Positions 1 through 11,401 of a DNA stretch of 64,000 bases are shown in pieces (positions within the stretch are counted from its first letter, which is position 1; every line of letters begins with the position of its first letter). A program made the translations under genes and the position numbers. The notes below the pieces were generated by a model. The model had not been told where the DNA came from. It searched no databases and was given only the letters and a program-made list of their open reading frames with translations. The stretch spans positions 155,687,494-155,751,493 of the forward strand of contig CM070899.1 of NCBI GenBank assembly GCA_036417435.1, written 5' to 3'. Origin of the DNA: Inia geoffrensis (taxonomy: Eukaryota; Chordata; Mammalia; Artiodactyla; Iniidae).

Positions 1-211
1 TTCAGAGTGGCAAGGCGCCCAGGCAGCCTCACGAGAAGAGCCGAGCCTCCTACTGGACCCCCTCAAGTCAGGGCTACTACCTTCCCTGGGAGGGGCCGGC
101 ACTCACAGTCTCTATCGGCAGTCGCGCTGTGGCAGGGAGGCAGAGACCCAGGGGGAGAGGAAGCAGAGAGAGGCGCCGGTACCTACGAGAGGGCGGTGCT
201 CGCTGATTTAC

Positions 212-348
212 CTGGAACACTTCAGTCTGACCCGGCTGCTGGTGGGATTGCTGCTCACCGCTCTGCTGTCCGTGGTGCTGGCTTTGCCACTGCGACCAGA
301 CTTCCGAGGGCCGCCCTTGGAACTGCCCGCTACCTTGTCCACTTTCAG
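212..348 (-). CDS. ARNT2: ARNT2 penultimate coding exon (exon 18 in a 19-exon model)
   Basis: This 137-bp exon starts with two bases that complete an alanine codon split with the previous exon. It then encodes 45 residues ending TEVFQ (about residues 641-685 by human numbering). The peptide is rich in Gln, Ser and His, with motifs such as GRPSEVWSQWQSQ and HQQPGQTEVFQ, and belongs to the C-terminal transactivation region. The acceptor is CTTTCAG at about 349-355 and the donor is GTAAAT, read from 211 downward. The last codon is complete (phase 0), so the missing final exon should start with a whole codon. Compared with the human protein as I remember it, GQGSG replaces GQSSG and EQQSH replaces EQHSH. 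Recognition of the exon is secure; the human comparison is from memory. Confidence 0.95.
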
Positions 349-2094
349 CTGAAAGATCCGACGCACAGGACACTTCCTTTAAAAGCCATCCCGTGGCTCT
401 GGGAGACCTAAGAACCACTGCAGCCCAGAGGGTCCCACATTTCTGAAAGGCGCGTTCCATCCAGAGCTGGCTGACTGTGTTCGCTGTGCCCCTCTCTCTC
501 ACGCTGGCTGATAGATAAGAAGTTGGCTGCGCACCCGAGAGCTGGATGGGTGAAACAGGAAAGGGGGCTCTCTGGTGAATGGTGCAGGGACCGGCTGGAC
601 AGGGTGGCTCTCCCTGCCAGCACCTGCCAGGTGACCAAGGCTGGAAGCCTCAGAGCCCTTGGCCCTTTGTGATCACTGTTGGAGGCTTGCTCCCGTGCGG
701 GCTGTCTGTGGCTGAGAGCAGCCCTCTCCTTGACATGCACGAGAAGGGAGAGGCGGTCTCTGCCACTCTGGATGCCCCTCAGCTCACAGGCTGCTCTTTA
801 AAGGAACCTGGCCCTGACAGAGGAAGAGCCTCACTCAGCAAGCCCTGACCTCCGGCAGCCTCGCTGCCTTTTTTTGGGCAACTTGGCTGAAGCCACGTGT
901 GGCGTTCCACAAGGTCCTTCCACGGGGGTCAAGAGCCATGGCCCTTTCTGCCCATCTCTTTAGCTGAGGGTTTCTCAGCACCACTGGTTTGGGAGGAAAG
1001 GCATTTGGGTGCAGCTTAGACAAGAAGACAGGTCTCTTTGTGGGAATCAGCAAATTATAATTTCTAAGTGAGAGCAACCTTGCTTCTGTCTACACTTTGC
1101 AAAAAATACCCATTGGAAAAACAGAAACTAATAAAAATGAGCAGAATTTTGTCTAAAACATTTAAAGATTCAACCCGAGGGGGGTAGTTTATCCTAAGGT
1201 GTATAAAAAAAAAAAACCCACAGGAACTTTTTCTTGTTCCAAGCCATTCAATAACGTTTTGGAGGCAATGGGCTCACTGTCAAGCTCTGGGTGGCAGGAC
1301 AGGCCCCATCGTGGCTCCACTTGCTCTTTCAACAGTCCTACCGATCACAGGCGACCCTACTCACCACCTGATGAGTGAACACTGGGTTAATCTGGGGGAA
1401 GGCTAGACAGTGTGCCGGGGGAAGAATCAATCCCTCTCTCTCACACACACACATCTCACCTACTGCCTGAGATATAAACGGCTTTAATAAGACATACACT
1501 CCCTTGAATGCTTCACCACTGGTGCCTTTCAAGCTCTGCACGATCACAGTTGGTAAAGGGGTTTAGAAAATCAGGGAAGGATACAATTCCCTATTTCAGC
1601 ACAAGAGGGATTTAAATCTATCGTGTACGTAGGATTCTGTTGTTAAAAAAACATGCGTCTGGCTTTGCTGAAATGCCTTTACCTGAGACTCTCTCATGAG
1701 ACTCCCTGGGCCAGGAGGAACTCTTTTACAGAATCATGTCCCCTGGCCCAGTTTCGGAATGGGACAACCTAGAACAGGCCTGGTATGGCAAGATTAAATG
1801 CACAGCAGCCCCAGCTGGCGCGGTGAGGGAAGCCCCACTGGACAGACACTGGGCCCCCATCCTGGAGGCCCAGGTAGCTAAGCACAAGCTGGGCCACCTG
1901 TTGCTCGGAGGGAGGACGGACGCACACAGCCACCTCTGCGGAAAGCAAGGCTGGGGCACAGCATGAGGACTGTCCTCACGTATTCAGAGATGACTGCCTC
2001 TCAGGAGTCCTCCGGCTTCCTCCAGGACCTTCCGGCCACAGTGATTCCCTGCTGGAGTCCTGCCCATCATGAATTAATTCTCTCCACTCTTCTT

Positions 2095-2735
2095 TCCTAC
2101 GTGGCCTGAAGTGTATCTCCCAAATTCACATGTGGAAGGTCCAGCCGTCAGTATCTCCGACTGTGACTGTATTCAGAGAAGGGGCCTTTAAAGAGGCAGT
2201 TAAGGGGACATCCCTGGTGGTCCGGTGGTTAAGAATCCACCATCCAATGCAGGGAACATGGGTTCGATCCCTAGTTGGGGAACTAAGATCCCACATGCCA
2301 CGGGGCAACTAAGCCCGCATGCCACAACTAGAGAGCCCGTGTGCCACAACAGAACTACTGAGCCCGTGGGCCACAGCTAGAGAGAAGCCTCCGTGCCGGA
2401 ACTAAGATCCCGCATGCCGCAACTAAGACTCGACGCAGGAAAATAAATATTTTTTAAAAAGAGACAATTAAGGTGAGATGAGCTCATATGGGTGGACCCT
2501 GATCCAATATGACCGGTGTTCTTATAAGAAGAAGAAATCCGGACACAGGCACAGAGGGAAGACCACGTGAAGGCCCAGGGAGAAGGTGGCCGTCTACAAG
2601 ACAAAGAGAGAGGCCTCAGAAGGAACCCACCCTGCTGACCCCTTGATCTCAGACCTCCAGCCTCCAGAACGGTGAGAAAGTAAGTTTCTGCTGTTTAAGT
2701 CACCCAGCCTGCGGTATTTTGTGATGGCGGCCCTA
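2095..2735 (+). mobile_element. ERVL-MaLR-type solo LTR, interrupted by a SINE
   Basis: The interrupted sequence reads as a mammalian MaLR LTR (MST/MLT1 type). It begins near 2099 with the GGCCTGAAGTGTATCTCCC block and has the gain-of-polyadenylation end CCTCCAGAACGGTGAGAAAGT near 2660-2682, followed by the GTTTAAGTCACCCAGCCTG tail. The SINE at 2203-2461 splits it. The exact subfamily was not determined. Confidence 0.6.
2203..2461 (+). mobile_element. CHR-family SINE (diverged)
   Basis: The tRNA(Glu)-derived head CATCCCTGGTGGTCCGGTGG, box B GGGTTCGATCC, the repeated CCACAACTA body and an A/T-rich tail are all present. Related 15-bp copies (AAAGAGGCAGTTAAG and AAAGAGACAATTAAG) flank it as an aged target-site duplication. 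It is inserted in the LTR at 2095-2735. Confidence 0.85.
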
Positions 2736-3089
2736 GGAGACAAGTACAGCCTCCTCAAGCCCCACGTCTACCTCTCCTCCCCTTTGCTGGCCATACACAC
2801 AGCGTCTTCTCACCTTTCCCTCCCTCCTCCGCGCTCTGCAATCACTCTGCAGCGAAGTCCGTATAGCCGAGCCCAACCCAACAGAAATTCAAATTCAATT
2901 ATCATTGTTAAGCTCTCTTGGGTATCGACATTTATGACCACCACCTTCTTGGAACTGTTTGGCTGACCTCTCCGACTACACCTGAGTTTGGTTCCACCAC
3001 CTCCTACGCCACTCCTTGCCAGGTGCCCCCTGGCTCTTACATACGTCTCCGCCCCTTAACATGGGCTGAATGCAGAGGTCTGAGTTAGG

Positions 3090-3930
3090 CCTTCCCTTTG
3101 ATCAGCAGACAGGATGGGGGCAACCTCTTCTATCCCCATGAACTAACTGATTCATTGATTCACTGGGCAGATATTTCCCGAGCTCCCACTCTGACCCAGC
3201 CTCTAGACGAGTATTGTACATACACTGGGAAACAAGACAGTTCCTAGGAGCTTAGAGCATGGTCGGGGGAGAGGAGTAGGCAGCTATGTCCATCCAGTTG
3301 TAGGCTGCTATAAGAAGGTTGAGCAGAGCTGTAATAAAGGAGGGATACCTAACCTAGCTATGGCAAGTAGAACGTGCTTTTCAGAGACTTCACTTGAGAG
3401 CAGAAGGGGAATAGTTAGTAGTTAACCAGGCGTAAGTAAGGCTTGGAGGTGGGGTTAAAAAGCATTCCAGACACAAGGATCAGTCTGTACAAGACCTGGC
3501 AGTGAAGAGGGTCCTTTCCACCCAGGGACCTACAGGAGGTTCCGGATGCCAAAGGGCCCGGAGAAGTGTGACCCAGCTGGAGGGCACACTGGGGGTCAGG
3601 TCCCACACCATGAGGGTGATGGATTCTGAGGGCAGCAGAGAACTGCTGAAGGCTCTTCAGCTGAGGTGCCGTCGCACACAGACCTTCACGTTTGGGAAGG
3701 TCACCCTGTCGGTGGACGAGGGGACAAGGTGAGGGGGAAGAAACCCAGGTAGCATGAGGCTGCAGGAGCAATCCTTGCAGGAGATGACAGTAGCACCAGA
3801 CGTGAGGTGGAGAGAAGTGGATGGATCTGAGGTATTCTGGGGAAAGAGGCGCCAGGACTTGTGGACTGATGTTTGGCTGTGCCGAGGGGCGTGAAAGGAG
3901 GACCTGGGAGTGGCAGACTCACATCTCGCA
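3090..3930 (+). repeat. Ancient dispersed mammalian repeat, family not assigned
   Basis: The sequence has the familiar layout of an old repeat: a 'bag of animals'-style degenerate consensus running from an entry like CCAGCCTCTAGACGAG through TTCCTAGGAGCTTAGAG, GCATTCCAGACACAAGG and AAGAGGGTCC to GTGGATGGATCTGAGG. Similar layouts recur at about 25795-25960, 36540-37330, 43780-44130 and 59970-60110. I cannot name the family reliably; L2-related is one possibility. Confidence 0.4.
3466..3604 (+). repeat. Source copy of a 138-bp direct duplication
   Basis: Bases 3467-3604 align without gaps to 8461-8598 (offset 4994) with 6 mismatches. This copy sits inside a longer ancient repeat that continues on both sides, so it is the likely source. 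Confidence 0.95.
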
Positions 3931-4294
3931 TCTCTGGTGGTGTTCACAGCGCAGCTTCTGTCCTAAGCCTTGGGTCCATCTATCCACCTTAGGAGACGTG
4001 TCTAAACAGTATGACAGACACCTTGGACCCCTCACGCCTTAAAACAATCGTCCCACCTCCTCGGACAGCCCAGACGGGGACACCGCGCCTGTCGACTCTT
4101 TGCTCTCACCCCACCCCTCCGCCCAGTCTCTTTCGCTCCATCCATTCTCACAGCCGCCACCGGTGCTCCGAGCTGGGCCAGCCCCCTGATCTCCCCCAGA
4201 CCCACGCAGCTACCGGGGTGGTCTTCCTACAAAGGCATCCGCTGCTTAGAAACTAACACAGTCTCCCCTCGCCGCACCCCCACCCCCACCCCAT

Positions 4295-4425
4295 GGGAGT
4301 TCCCTGGCGGCCCAGTGGTCAGGACCTGGTGCTTTCACTGCCGTGGCCCCGGGTTCAATCCCTGGTCGGGAAACTAAGATCCCACAAGCCACGTGGCACG
4401 GCCAAAACCAAACCAAACAAAGAAA
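4295..4425 (+). mobile_element. tRNA(Glu)-derived artiodactyl SINE, short form
   Basis: The head GGGAGTTCCCTGGCGGCCCA, the anticodon-like GTGCTTTCACTGCCGTGG, box B GGGTTCAATCC and GGTCGGGAAACTAAGATCCC lead to an AACCAAACAAAG tail. Confidence 0.8.
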
Positions 4426-4559
4426 CACAGTCCCCCACCGTCCACGTTCCTCAGAGGGGGCACACTCGAGCCTTTGGCATATGGTTCCTGTTTTTCAAAC
4501 CCCATCTCCCCCTTCTTTGTGCCCCCAGCCCCTCTCACCCTAGTCACATGCCATTGTAG

Positions 4560-4915
4560 ACTTACGCCCCGCCCCAAACACTGCACACCGCTCCGTCGCT
4601 GTGCTGCTGCACCTGTGGTCTCTCTGTCGTGGGCATCCTTTCCCTGCTCTGTGCCTGCAGGAATCTACTCATGCTCAAAGTCCCGACTGATCGTGACCCT
4701 GCACGACTGATTCCCTCAGTCATTCTGTCTTCTTCGCTCGTCTGCAGCACTTGCATTGTCTCTCGGGATGGTGCCCATCATGCTACACTGACTCATCCTC
4801 AGATCGTGAGTAACTTAAGGCCAGAGATCTTATCTACGTCTGTCCCAGGCCTCACTGAGTATACTGCCTGGAATAAAGGAAGCTTCAGTAAGTATCTGCT
4901 GAAAAGAATAAAGGA
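4560..4915 (+). mobile_element. L2-like LINE 3' fragment
   Basis: The segment ends with the L2-type sequence of a GTGAGTAACTTAAGGCCAGA block followed by TGCCTGGAATAAAGG, CAGTAAGTATCTGCTGAA and an AATAAAGGAATGG tail. It is strongly diverged. Confidence 0.45.
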
Positions 4916-5284
4916 ATGGAAAAAGGAAGGGGAAGAGGGGAGAAGACAGAAACAGGAGCGTTCTGTACACTTTTACTTCTATTCCCCTTTGAGGCTTCCT
5001 GGACATCGCTGACTTATAATGAAACAAAAACACATTCTCTCATCTGTCTTCCTCGGTGACAGCCAGAGACAGGGTAGGGTGGAGGGGGCGTGAAGATTAG
5101 AGAAAGATTCGCTCTCCATTTGTATCTGGGGGTGATTCTATTAATTACAGGGACAAGATTTCAGAATAAAAATTCTTAAACTTCTGGGGAAGGAAGTGCT
5201 CTTCTTAAATGTGTGCAACAGAAAAAATCAATTAATGGGATTGCTTTAGAAACAGCATAGACTAGTTAAGGAAGGAGGGAAAGG

Positions 5285-5510
5285 ACTTAGTGTTTTTGGA
5301 GTACTGACTATGTGCTAGGCATCGTGCTGGGTACTTTCTAGACACTATTTCATTTCATTTCTTCACTCTGACTCTAAGAGATGGGTCCATCTTCCATGTT
5401 TTTCAGATGAGGAAACCGGGGCTCAAAGATGTCAAGAAATATCCCCAACTCATTTAGCTTATAAATGCCAGAGGCAGGGTCTGAACCTAATCTTTCTGAC
5501 ACTGAAGCCC
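5285..5510 (-). mobile_element. MIR SINE, reverse orientation
   Basis: The reverse MIR signature ACTATGTGCTAGGCA, then TTTTTCAGATGAGGAAACCG and GGGTCTGAACC is visible in order. Confidence 0.6.
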
Positions 5511-6827
5511 ATGTGCATTCATTTGATAAATACAGTTTTCATACTGAACCCTGACTATGTACCTGACACTGAGCAGTGTGTTGGGGATACAATGGATTAC
5601 AATGGCCCAATCCACTGAGAAAGAAAGATGAGTACTGAGGCAACTGGAATTGTTAAAGAGTGCTTATAAGGGAAGCAAGGGCAGTGTGGAGAGACAAAGG
5701 AGCGAGACCTAACTCAGTCTGCATCTTCCTGGAGAAAGTTACATCCAGAGACGATCTGCGGGATGAGTTCCCTGGGCCGTGTGGTAGGAGAGTTAAAGGG
5801 GAAAGCCCTCCATTCGGCCTCTGCTACTGAGATTTTTCCTGAGCTGCATTAGTGACCTCTCTGATTAAATAATGAGTCATAACTACGACATGACCTCTCC
5901 TGGATGACAGAGCCATGTGGGGTCTTAGCCTAAACCCTGGCCCTGACTGACCTGCCTGCAGACACCTGGTGAACAGGGCATGTTCATGGCCCGCCCTCAA
6001 GATGCACCCACAAGATTCTTTCTGGAAAAAGCCCCAGGGTTAACCAGCATCCCTGTGTTCCCTTATTGCTTCCAAAGCCATGTCTATGGCTGCAAACCAT
6101 GAGCTAGGTTCTAGCCACGCTCTGTTTCTTGTGTTCTGTGGGCTTCCTGCACAAGGCCTAGGCTGCTACAGTCCTGGCTGGACGCCTGGGCCACCTGCCA
6201 GCCCAGGGGTCCAGACAGAATGTATTTTTAGGCTGCTACAATCTGGGCCAACTGGGTGGGCTTTTAAAACAAATTTCAGAATCTTGAGGAGCCTGTAGAT
6301 TTCTAGGTTGTAGAGGGAAGGGGATGACAACTTCCTTAAAGGAAAAATTCATTGGCACTCAATGTTATAATTTCACTTTTGCTAACTCACATTTTCGGTG
6401 AGATTCGTCTGATTTGGAAATTGCCCTAAGAGTCAAGGTTCACTTGAAGTCCAGCTCAGAAGTCCTAGGTGGTTGGGTTTAGCTCAGTGGCTCTCAAGCA
6501 GGGGTGATTTTGCCCCCTCACCCTGGAGGGACAATTGTCAATGTCTAGAGACATTTCCCATTGTCACGAACGGATGAGCGCCAGTAAGCAGAGGCCAGGG
6601 ATGCTGCTAAACACCCTCCATGAACAAACAAAGAATCATCTGGGGCCAAGTGTCCACAGCACTGCAGCTCAGAAGCCCTGTTGGATAAAGCCAGTAAAGA
6701 GCACCAAAGGGGCAGCTTGTCCTCTTTTACGAGCGCCTTCCAGGTAAAGGCTTCCCTGTGGGTCTCAGCCAAGAGCTGCACCTCACAACAAGGATCACAT
6801 GCTTGCACGATTTCTGGTTAAGATCTT

Positions 6828-6892
6828 TTTTTTTTTTTTACATCTTTATTGGAGCATAATTGCTTTACAGTGGTGTGTTAGTTTCTGCTTTA
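6828..6892 (-). mobile_element. Very short 5'-truncated L1 tail with target-site duplication
   Basis: An oligo-T run is followed by the reverse complement of the artiodactyl L1 3' end (CATCTTTATTGGAGCATAAT, GTGTGTTAGTTTCTGC). It is flanked by perfect 15-bp copies of TCTGGTTAAGATCTT at 6813-6827 and 6893-6907. Only about 65 bp were inserted. Confidence 0.9.
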
Positions 6893-8459
6893 TCTGGTTA
6901 AGATCTTGTCTTTTCATCACTAACTAGTAAGGGTGGGACGGTCTATAATTCCCTCAAATTATAGAAATGGAAGAATTCCCAGGGCTGAGTTTTGGGGGCA
7001 GGAGGTGGGGAGTAAGAGGAACAGGGTGTCTGCAAACATTTCCGGTTATTGCAATCCCCTCTCAGTGCATATCCTACCCTGCTTCCCTATCTCTAATTAT
7101 TCATCCTATTTCTCCCTGAAAGAATCTTCCGACATTTCTGGAATGACACATTCTTTCAATCCTCCTCTCCAAGGTAAATCTGCTAGGCCAGCTGTGACTT
7201 GTGTTATGCGGGAATGAGATAATTTAGCTACCTCTTCCTAAACTGAAAGGCACATGGGGGACAAATGAGAAGCAATGGACACGCTTGTGTCTGCCAACTT
7301 ATTACATCAGGAAGCACGGTGGTAAGACAGTAATGTAAGTAAGTCACAGCCCTGAAGAGGCATATATGCGGCCCTCGAGCCAAGTCAGGGAATGAACGCC
7401 TGGCCTGCCACAGCACCTCTGAACCACTTTCATCGTGCAACTTGTCTGCCCGGCTCCATGCATTTCTCCTAGAAACATGGTAATATCAACAAGCAGACGC
7501 CCGAAAGTAGCTGAAACAGAGGATTAACCAGTTCAGGGATTCGCATCATATAAATCTTTGGCAGTTATCATTTGAATGCCTCCAAACTCTAAATCCACCC
7601 TTCTTAGCCCTGCCTTGTGAAATGGGAACTGGACCCTGTGAACATTTCTCCTTTGCTAGCTGGTGCAATGTTAGGCTTTGTCAATAGAGGGCGCTGGAGA
7701 GACAGGCCGGGCACAGCCTAAGAAGTGGCTTGTCTTCATGTTCGGGTGGCTTCTCTGCCCGGCGTGTGTCTGCCAGCAGCGTGCAGGAGGCCCAGGGGCA
7801 CTCACTCTTCAGCAAGCATCCTCAATCACCCAGAGGGCTGCAGGCCAGCTCCACCCTGCCGGCGCTCTCCATGAAACCTCAGCCACCTGGTGGAGGGGGT
7901 CCACTGGCTCTGGTCCACCTGCGCCCTCTAGCCAGTGTAGGAGCACCTCACTGCCAGGCTGCTTCCGCAGACATGCTGCAGCCCACAGCCTCTGGCAAGT
8001 TTGTTTACCCCCAGTAGCTTGTGTGTCCTGTGGTGGATACACCTTCAACAAGGTAAGGCTTCATGGGGTGTGGTCTTCTCCAGGCTGCCTTGCTTGTAAC
8101 CCTCAGGCCCAAAACAGGCCCCGAGGTACAGCTGTCTCACCCACGCCCTGGCGGAGGCCCAGGGAAGCCACTCAGATCTGCACCTACGGGGCCAGGGTAC
8201 GTCCATTTCAAATGTAAGCACCACCAGCTGTTTTAATGGTTTCATATTTACTTAATAATTAATGAAAGTGACCTTTTACGGAGACTGCTCTGCTCCCTCC
8301 CCACTCACCCACTCCCATCTGCTCTTCCCTGCAGCCCTCCCCTCCGTGCTCTGGAGCAGCCATCATTGTTAATAGCACACCCCGCAGACCCTTTCACTAA
8401 TCACGGCCTCTCTCTTCTCTGACCATAACGGAAGCTTGCCCCCTCTCCTCCATCAGGAC

Positions 8460-8598
8460 TCCAGACACAAGGATCAGTCTGTACAAGATGTGGCAGTGAA
8501 GAGGGTCCTTTCCACCCAGGGACCTACAGGAGGTTCCAGATGCCAAAGGGCCCGGAGAAGTGTAACCCAGCTGGAGGGCACACCAGGGGTCAGGTCCC
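8460..8598 (+). repeat. Derived copy of the 138-bp direct duplication
   Basis: This matches 3466-3604 at about 96% identity, then stops abruptly on both sides. There is no poly-A and no target-site duplication, so a templated insertion is more likely than retroposition. Confidence 0.9.
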
Positions 8599-9164
8599 CC
8601 TGCCCTTGAAGCCCTCTGGGGCAGGAGCTGCTTGTTTTACCCATACTCCACAGATCCTGTGGTCCGCGCTCTCCAGGCCACCTCCACACCACGGTCCTCC
8701 ACCCTGCTGTGAACTCTGACCCCTCTGCCTGGGCCTCCCCCGCCTGCACTGGGAGCTGTCCTCCAGGAGCCTTGCATGACAGATGACTATGGTGCCCACC
8801 CCGCTGAAGGTCCTCCTCCCCACCTCCAGCCTGAGCCTCCCACCTCCTCAGCTTCCTGTCCCCACCTCATCGCTCCACCTGAGCTGGGTTCCAAACACAC
8901 GCCAACTGTGTCCTTTCCCACTCGAACTGCTTCTGTGAGGTTAACAAACGAGGTATTGATGGTAAGGCCCCAAGAAACTCCTCAGTCCTTATTTTCTCTA
9001 TTTTACAGTCTCTTCCATGCACTCATTGAAAGGGTTCCAGACCCTTTCTCATTAGTATAAATCAGGATGCATCCAATTCCTGCATTAATTCTAAGATACC
9101 CTGAACGATGGATTAGAGAGAATGGCCAGGATGGGGTAGTGATGGGAGCACAGACTCAGATGGC

Positions 9165-9395
9165 ACTACCTGGCTCCACAGGCATGATGCTACCACTGAC
9201 CACCTGTGAGGCCTTGGGTAAGTTATTTGACCTCACTGTGCCTCAGTTTACTTATCTGTGCAATGGGAATAATCATAGTTTCTCCCTCATAGGGCTACCA
9301 TGAGCTTTAAGTGAACTCAAATGTGTAAAGTGCTGGGCACGTAGTAAGCATCTGGTAAGAGTTAGCTACCGTCATAACTATTATTGTTATCATCC
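9165..9395 (+). mobile_element. MIR SINE
   Basis: The MIR core reads in order: CCTTGGGTAAGTTATTTGAC, CTCAGTTTACTTATCTGTG, CTCATAGGGCTACCATGAG and GTGCTGGGCACGTAGTAAG. Confidence 0.85.
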
Positions 9396-9847
9396 GAGTG
9401 TAAGGTAGGTGGACGGCAGCTGTAAAAATGGTTGCTGAGCCTGGACCCCGTTTGTGTAATCCTGTTCTTGGTCTTCAGGTTGTATGGTGGCCTCAGCCCC
9501 ACGTTTTGTCCTTTCTGTGTTCCATCTCCATTTGCACTTCAGGGCCTAGCATTTGCTAAGTGGAGACCAGACAGATTCACAGAGCTAAAGGCCCTAGTCG
9601 TTGGGGCAGCAGGTGGCGTCTCCTCCTTTCTTGCTAGAGCCACACTGAGGTGCTCCTAGGCCTTACAGGGTGAGTGCCAGGTCTCCTCTGAGCCTCTCCT
9701 CACCCTCCTGCCTTCAGTAGACCTTGGCCGCTGCACCTCCAGCACTGGCCTGCCGTCTCTCTGTTCCCATCAGTCTCCCCGGCCTCCATGTTGCACTGCT
9801 GGTCGGAACCGAGTCTCCTTCCCTCTGTTTCCAGGGCTCAGCCCAGG

Positions 9848-9922
9848 GCCTGGCACTCAGGAGGCCCTGGCACTCAGGAGGGCCTGGCACTCAGGAGGGC
9901 TTGGCACTCAGGAGGGCCTGGT
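9848..9922 (+). repeat. 17-bp minisatellite, about 4.4 units
   Basis: GGCACTCAGG recurs at 9852, 9869, 9886 and 9903, an exact 17-bp step. The unit is CTGGCACTCAGGAGGGC with small variants. Confidence 0.95.
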
Positions 9923-10738
9923 GAGTAGGTCAGTGCCAGGTGGGCCCTGTGCTTCCAGGAAGGACTAGGTGCCTGCATGCCAAGTGTGCCACGGCCACCT
10001 TCAGGACGAGACTGGGGCTGGGGGAGGGTGGGGAGAGAGCCGGATGCAGAGACTGCAGGGAGGCGGGACTGCGCCTGGGAACCAGAGGCTTCCAACCTCA
10101 GGGTGGATCTCTGTGGAGGGCCTGGCTGACTTGAAAGCAATTGCCTCAGGACTTCTCCTTCCTGAAATAGGGCTCTGTGCTTCTAAACTCACCGACGAAT
10201 CTAGCAAGAATATTTAAAGGCTGAATGTGAGAGCCTGCTACAAGGAAATGGGATTCACGCTGAGGGGACAGCTGAGTCCAAGGGGGAGCCACAGATAGGG
10301 AGTCGAGAAATGCTGGGCCCCGAGGCCCCGAGACCTCGGGCTGAGGGGGCCAGAAGTGCTGCCATCAGTGGTGGGGACAGAGAGGGCGTGTGAGCAGCTG
10401 CCAGCTCCAGGTACGGGCTAGGAACAAGGCACTGCTCTTTCCTAAGGCTGACACGGCTTAAGGGGAAGCCTGCAACGCAAATGGAAATTCGGATGTCTGG
10501 GCACTGCTTCGTGCTCCCTCCCCGAGCGCGCTGTTGGCTGTCTCTCTCTGGGGACAGCACTGCGGGAAGATGGGCTCCAGCTCAGGATTCTTGCCAGCCC
10601 CACGGTCCCTTCTGAGCCCCTGCCATGTGACATGGACCCCTGACCCTGGCAGACACGCTGAGGGGGTCCATTAAATACCTGCAGGGTGAGCAGTGGTAAG
10701 GGCTCCTGGGAAGGGCACCACAGGAAGTGGTTACTTAA

Positions 10739-10965
10739 CCCTTTATGGCCTGAGGTTGTGCAAACAAAGCTAGGCAAGATGTTCTTACGTGGGATAGGAT
10801 CCCTCTTGTAATATTAAAAAGTGAACTTTACGGTGTTTATGACTTACACAATTTATTTACACAATTGGTCATCCCTATAACCTATACTTCTCTAGTTTTT
10901 TGAAGTAGGACTATAGGGTTTTTGACTTGGGCGACCTAAAAGTCCTTGCCAAGGGCCATAAAGGG
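10739..10965. mobile_element. PiggyBac-like non-autonomous DNA transposon (MITE)
   Basis: A 227-bp element is bounded by perfect 12-bp terminal inverted repeats, CCCTTTATGGCC at 10739-10750 and its reverse complement at 10954-10965. TTAA flanks it directly on both sides (10735-10738 and 10966-10969), which is the target duplication diagnostic of the piggyBac superfamily. The interior is AT-rich and has no transposase-length frame. It lies about 270 bp from the 3' border of the exon at 11236-11401. The family name is not known to me. Confidence 0.75.
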
Positions 10966-11235
10966 TTAAAATAGCATTCAGATGACATCTGCGCAAGGGA
11001 GTAGAGTCCCAGAGCCTTGAAAATGATAAACTCAATCCACAAAGCCGAGGTCTAGGCAGCCAGTCTCTTAGGGACACGACTGGCCTCCAGATAGCCAGAG
11101 AGAAGAGGCGCTTGGAAATCTCCAGACCTGGTACCAGGATTCTGGGAGCTTGGGGCTCAGACCCCCAAACTCAGAATGTTCAGAAAGCATCTTTGCTGAC
11201 GCTCCCAGGCATTCTTTCCCTCCCTCCCCACCTAC

Positions 11236-11401
11236 CGAACCCTGGAGTCCTGTTGGCAAGACTGGAGTAGGCGTTCCCGCTGGGCGAGGAGGTGGCTGGA
11301 CTGGAGAGAGGACTGTAGGAGGAGGGGTCGGCCGGGTAGGTGTGGCTCGTTCCAATCCCAAAGGGAGAAGACTGAGTCTTGCTGGACTGAGAGGGGATTG
11401 G
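11236..11401 (-). CDS. ARNT2: ARNT2 coding exon (exon 17 in a 19-exon model)
   Basis: This 166-bp exon encodes 55 whole codons plus the first base of the alanine codon finished in the next exon (about residues 585-639). The product is a Ser/Pro/Thr-rich, low-complexity part of the C-terminal activation region, with SQSSKTQSSPFGIGTSH and PLSSPATSSPSGNAYSSLAN. The acceptor is ATTGCAG just above 11401 and the donor is GTAGGTGG from 11235 downward. The first codon is CCA, giving Gln-Pro-Ile-Pro across the junction where I recall Gln-Gln-Ile-Pro in human. No other AG nearby would restore glutamine, so a real Q-to-P change or an assembly error is the choice. Confidence 0.95.

Larger units (their letters stand above)
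349..11235 (-). other. ARNT2: ARNT2 intron 17 (10.9 kb), no other gene
   Basis: This intron separates the exons at 11236-11401 and 212-348. Recognisable contents are an LTR with a SINE inside (2095-2735), ancient repeat (about 3090-3930), a tRNA-derived SINE (4295), L2- and MIR-like fragments, a 65-bp L1 tail (6828-6892), a 138-bp direct duplication (3466-3604 and 8460-8598), a 17-bp minisatellite (9848-9922) and a piggyBac-like element (10739-10965). About 349-2090, 5520-6810, 6910-8270, 8600-9160 and 9930-10730 show no feature I can name. Short open frames there lack family resemblance. Confidence 0.8.

Noticed and set aside
1..211. The last ARNT2 exon with stop codon
   Set aside because: The expected final peptide, starting after TEVFQ, is not encoded here; only the start of the intron is present.
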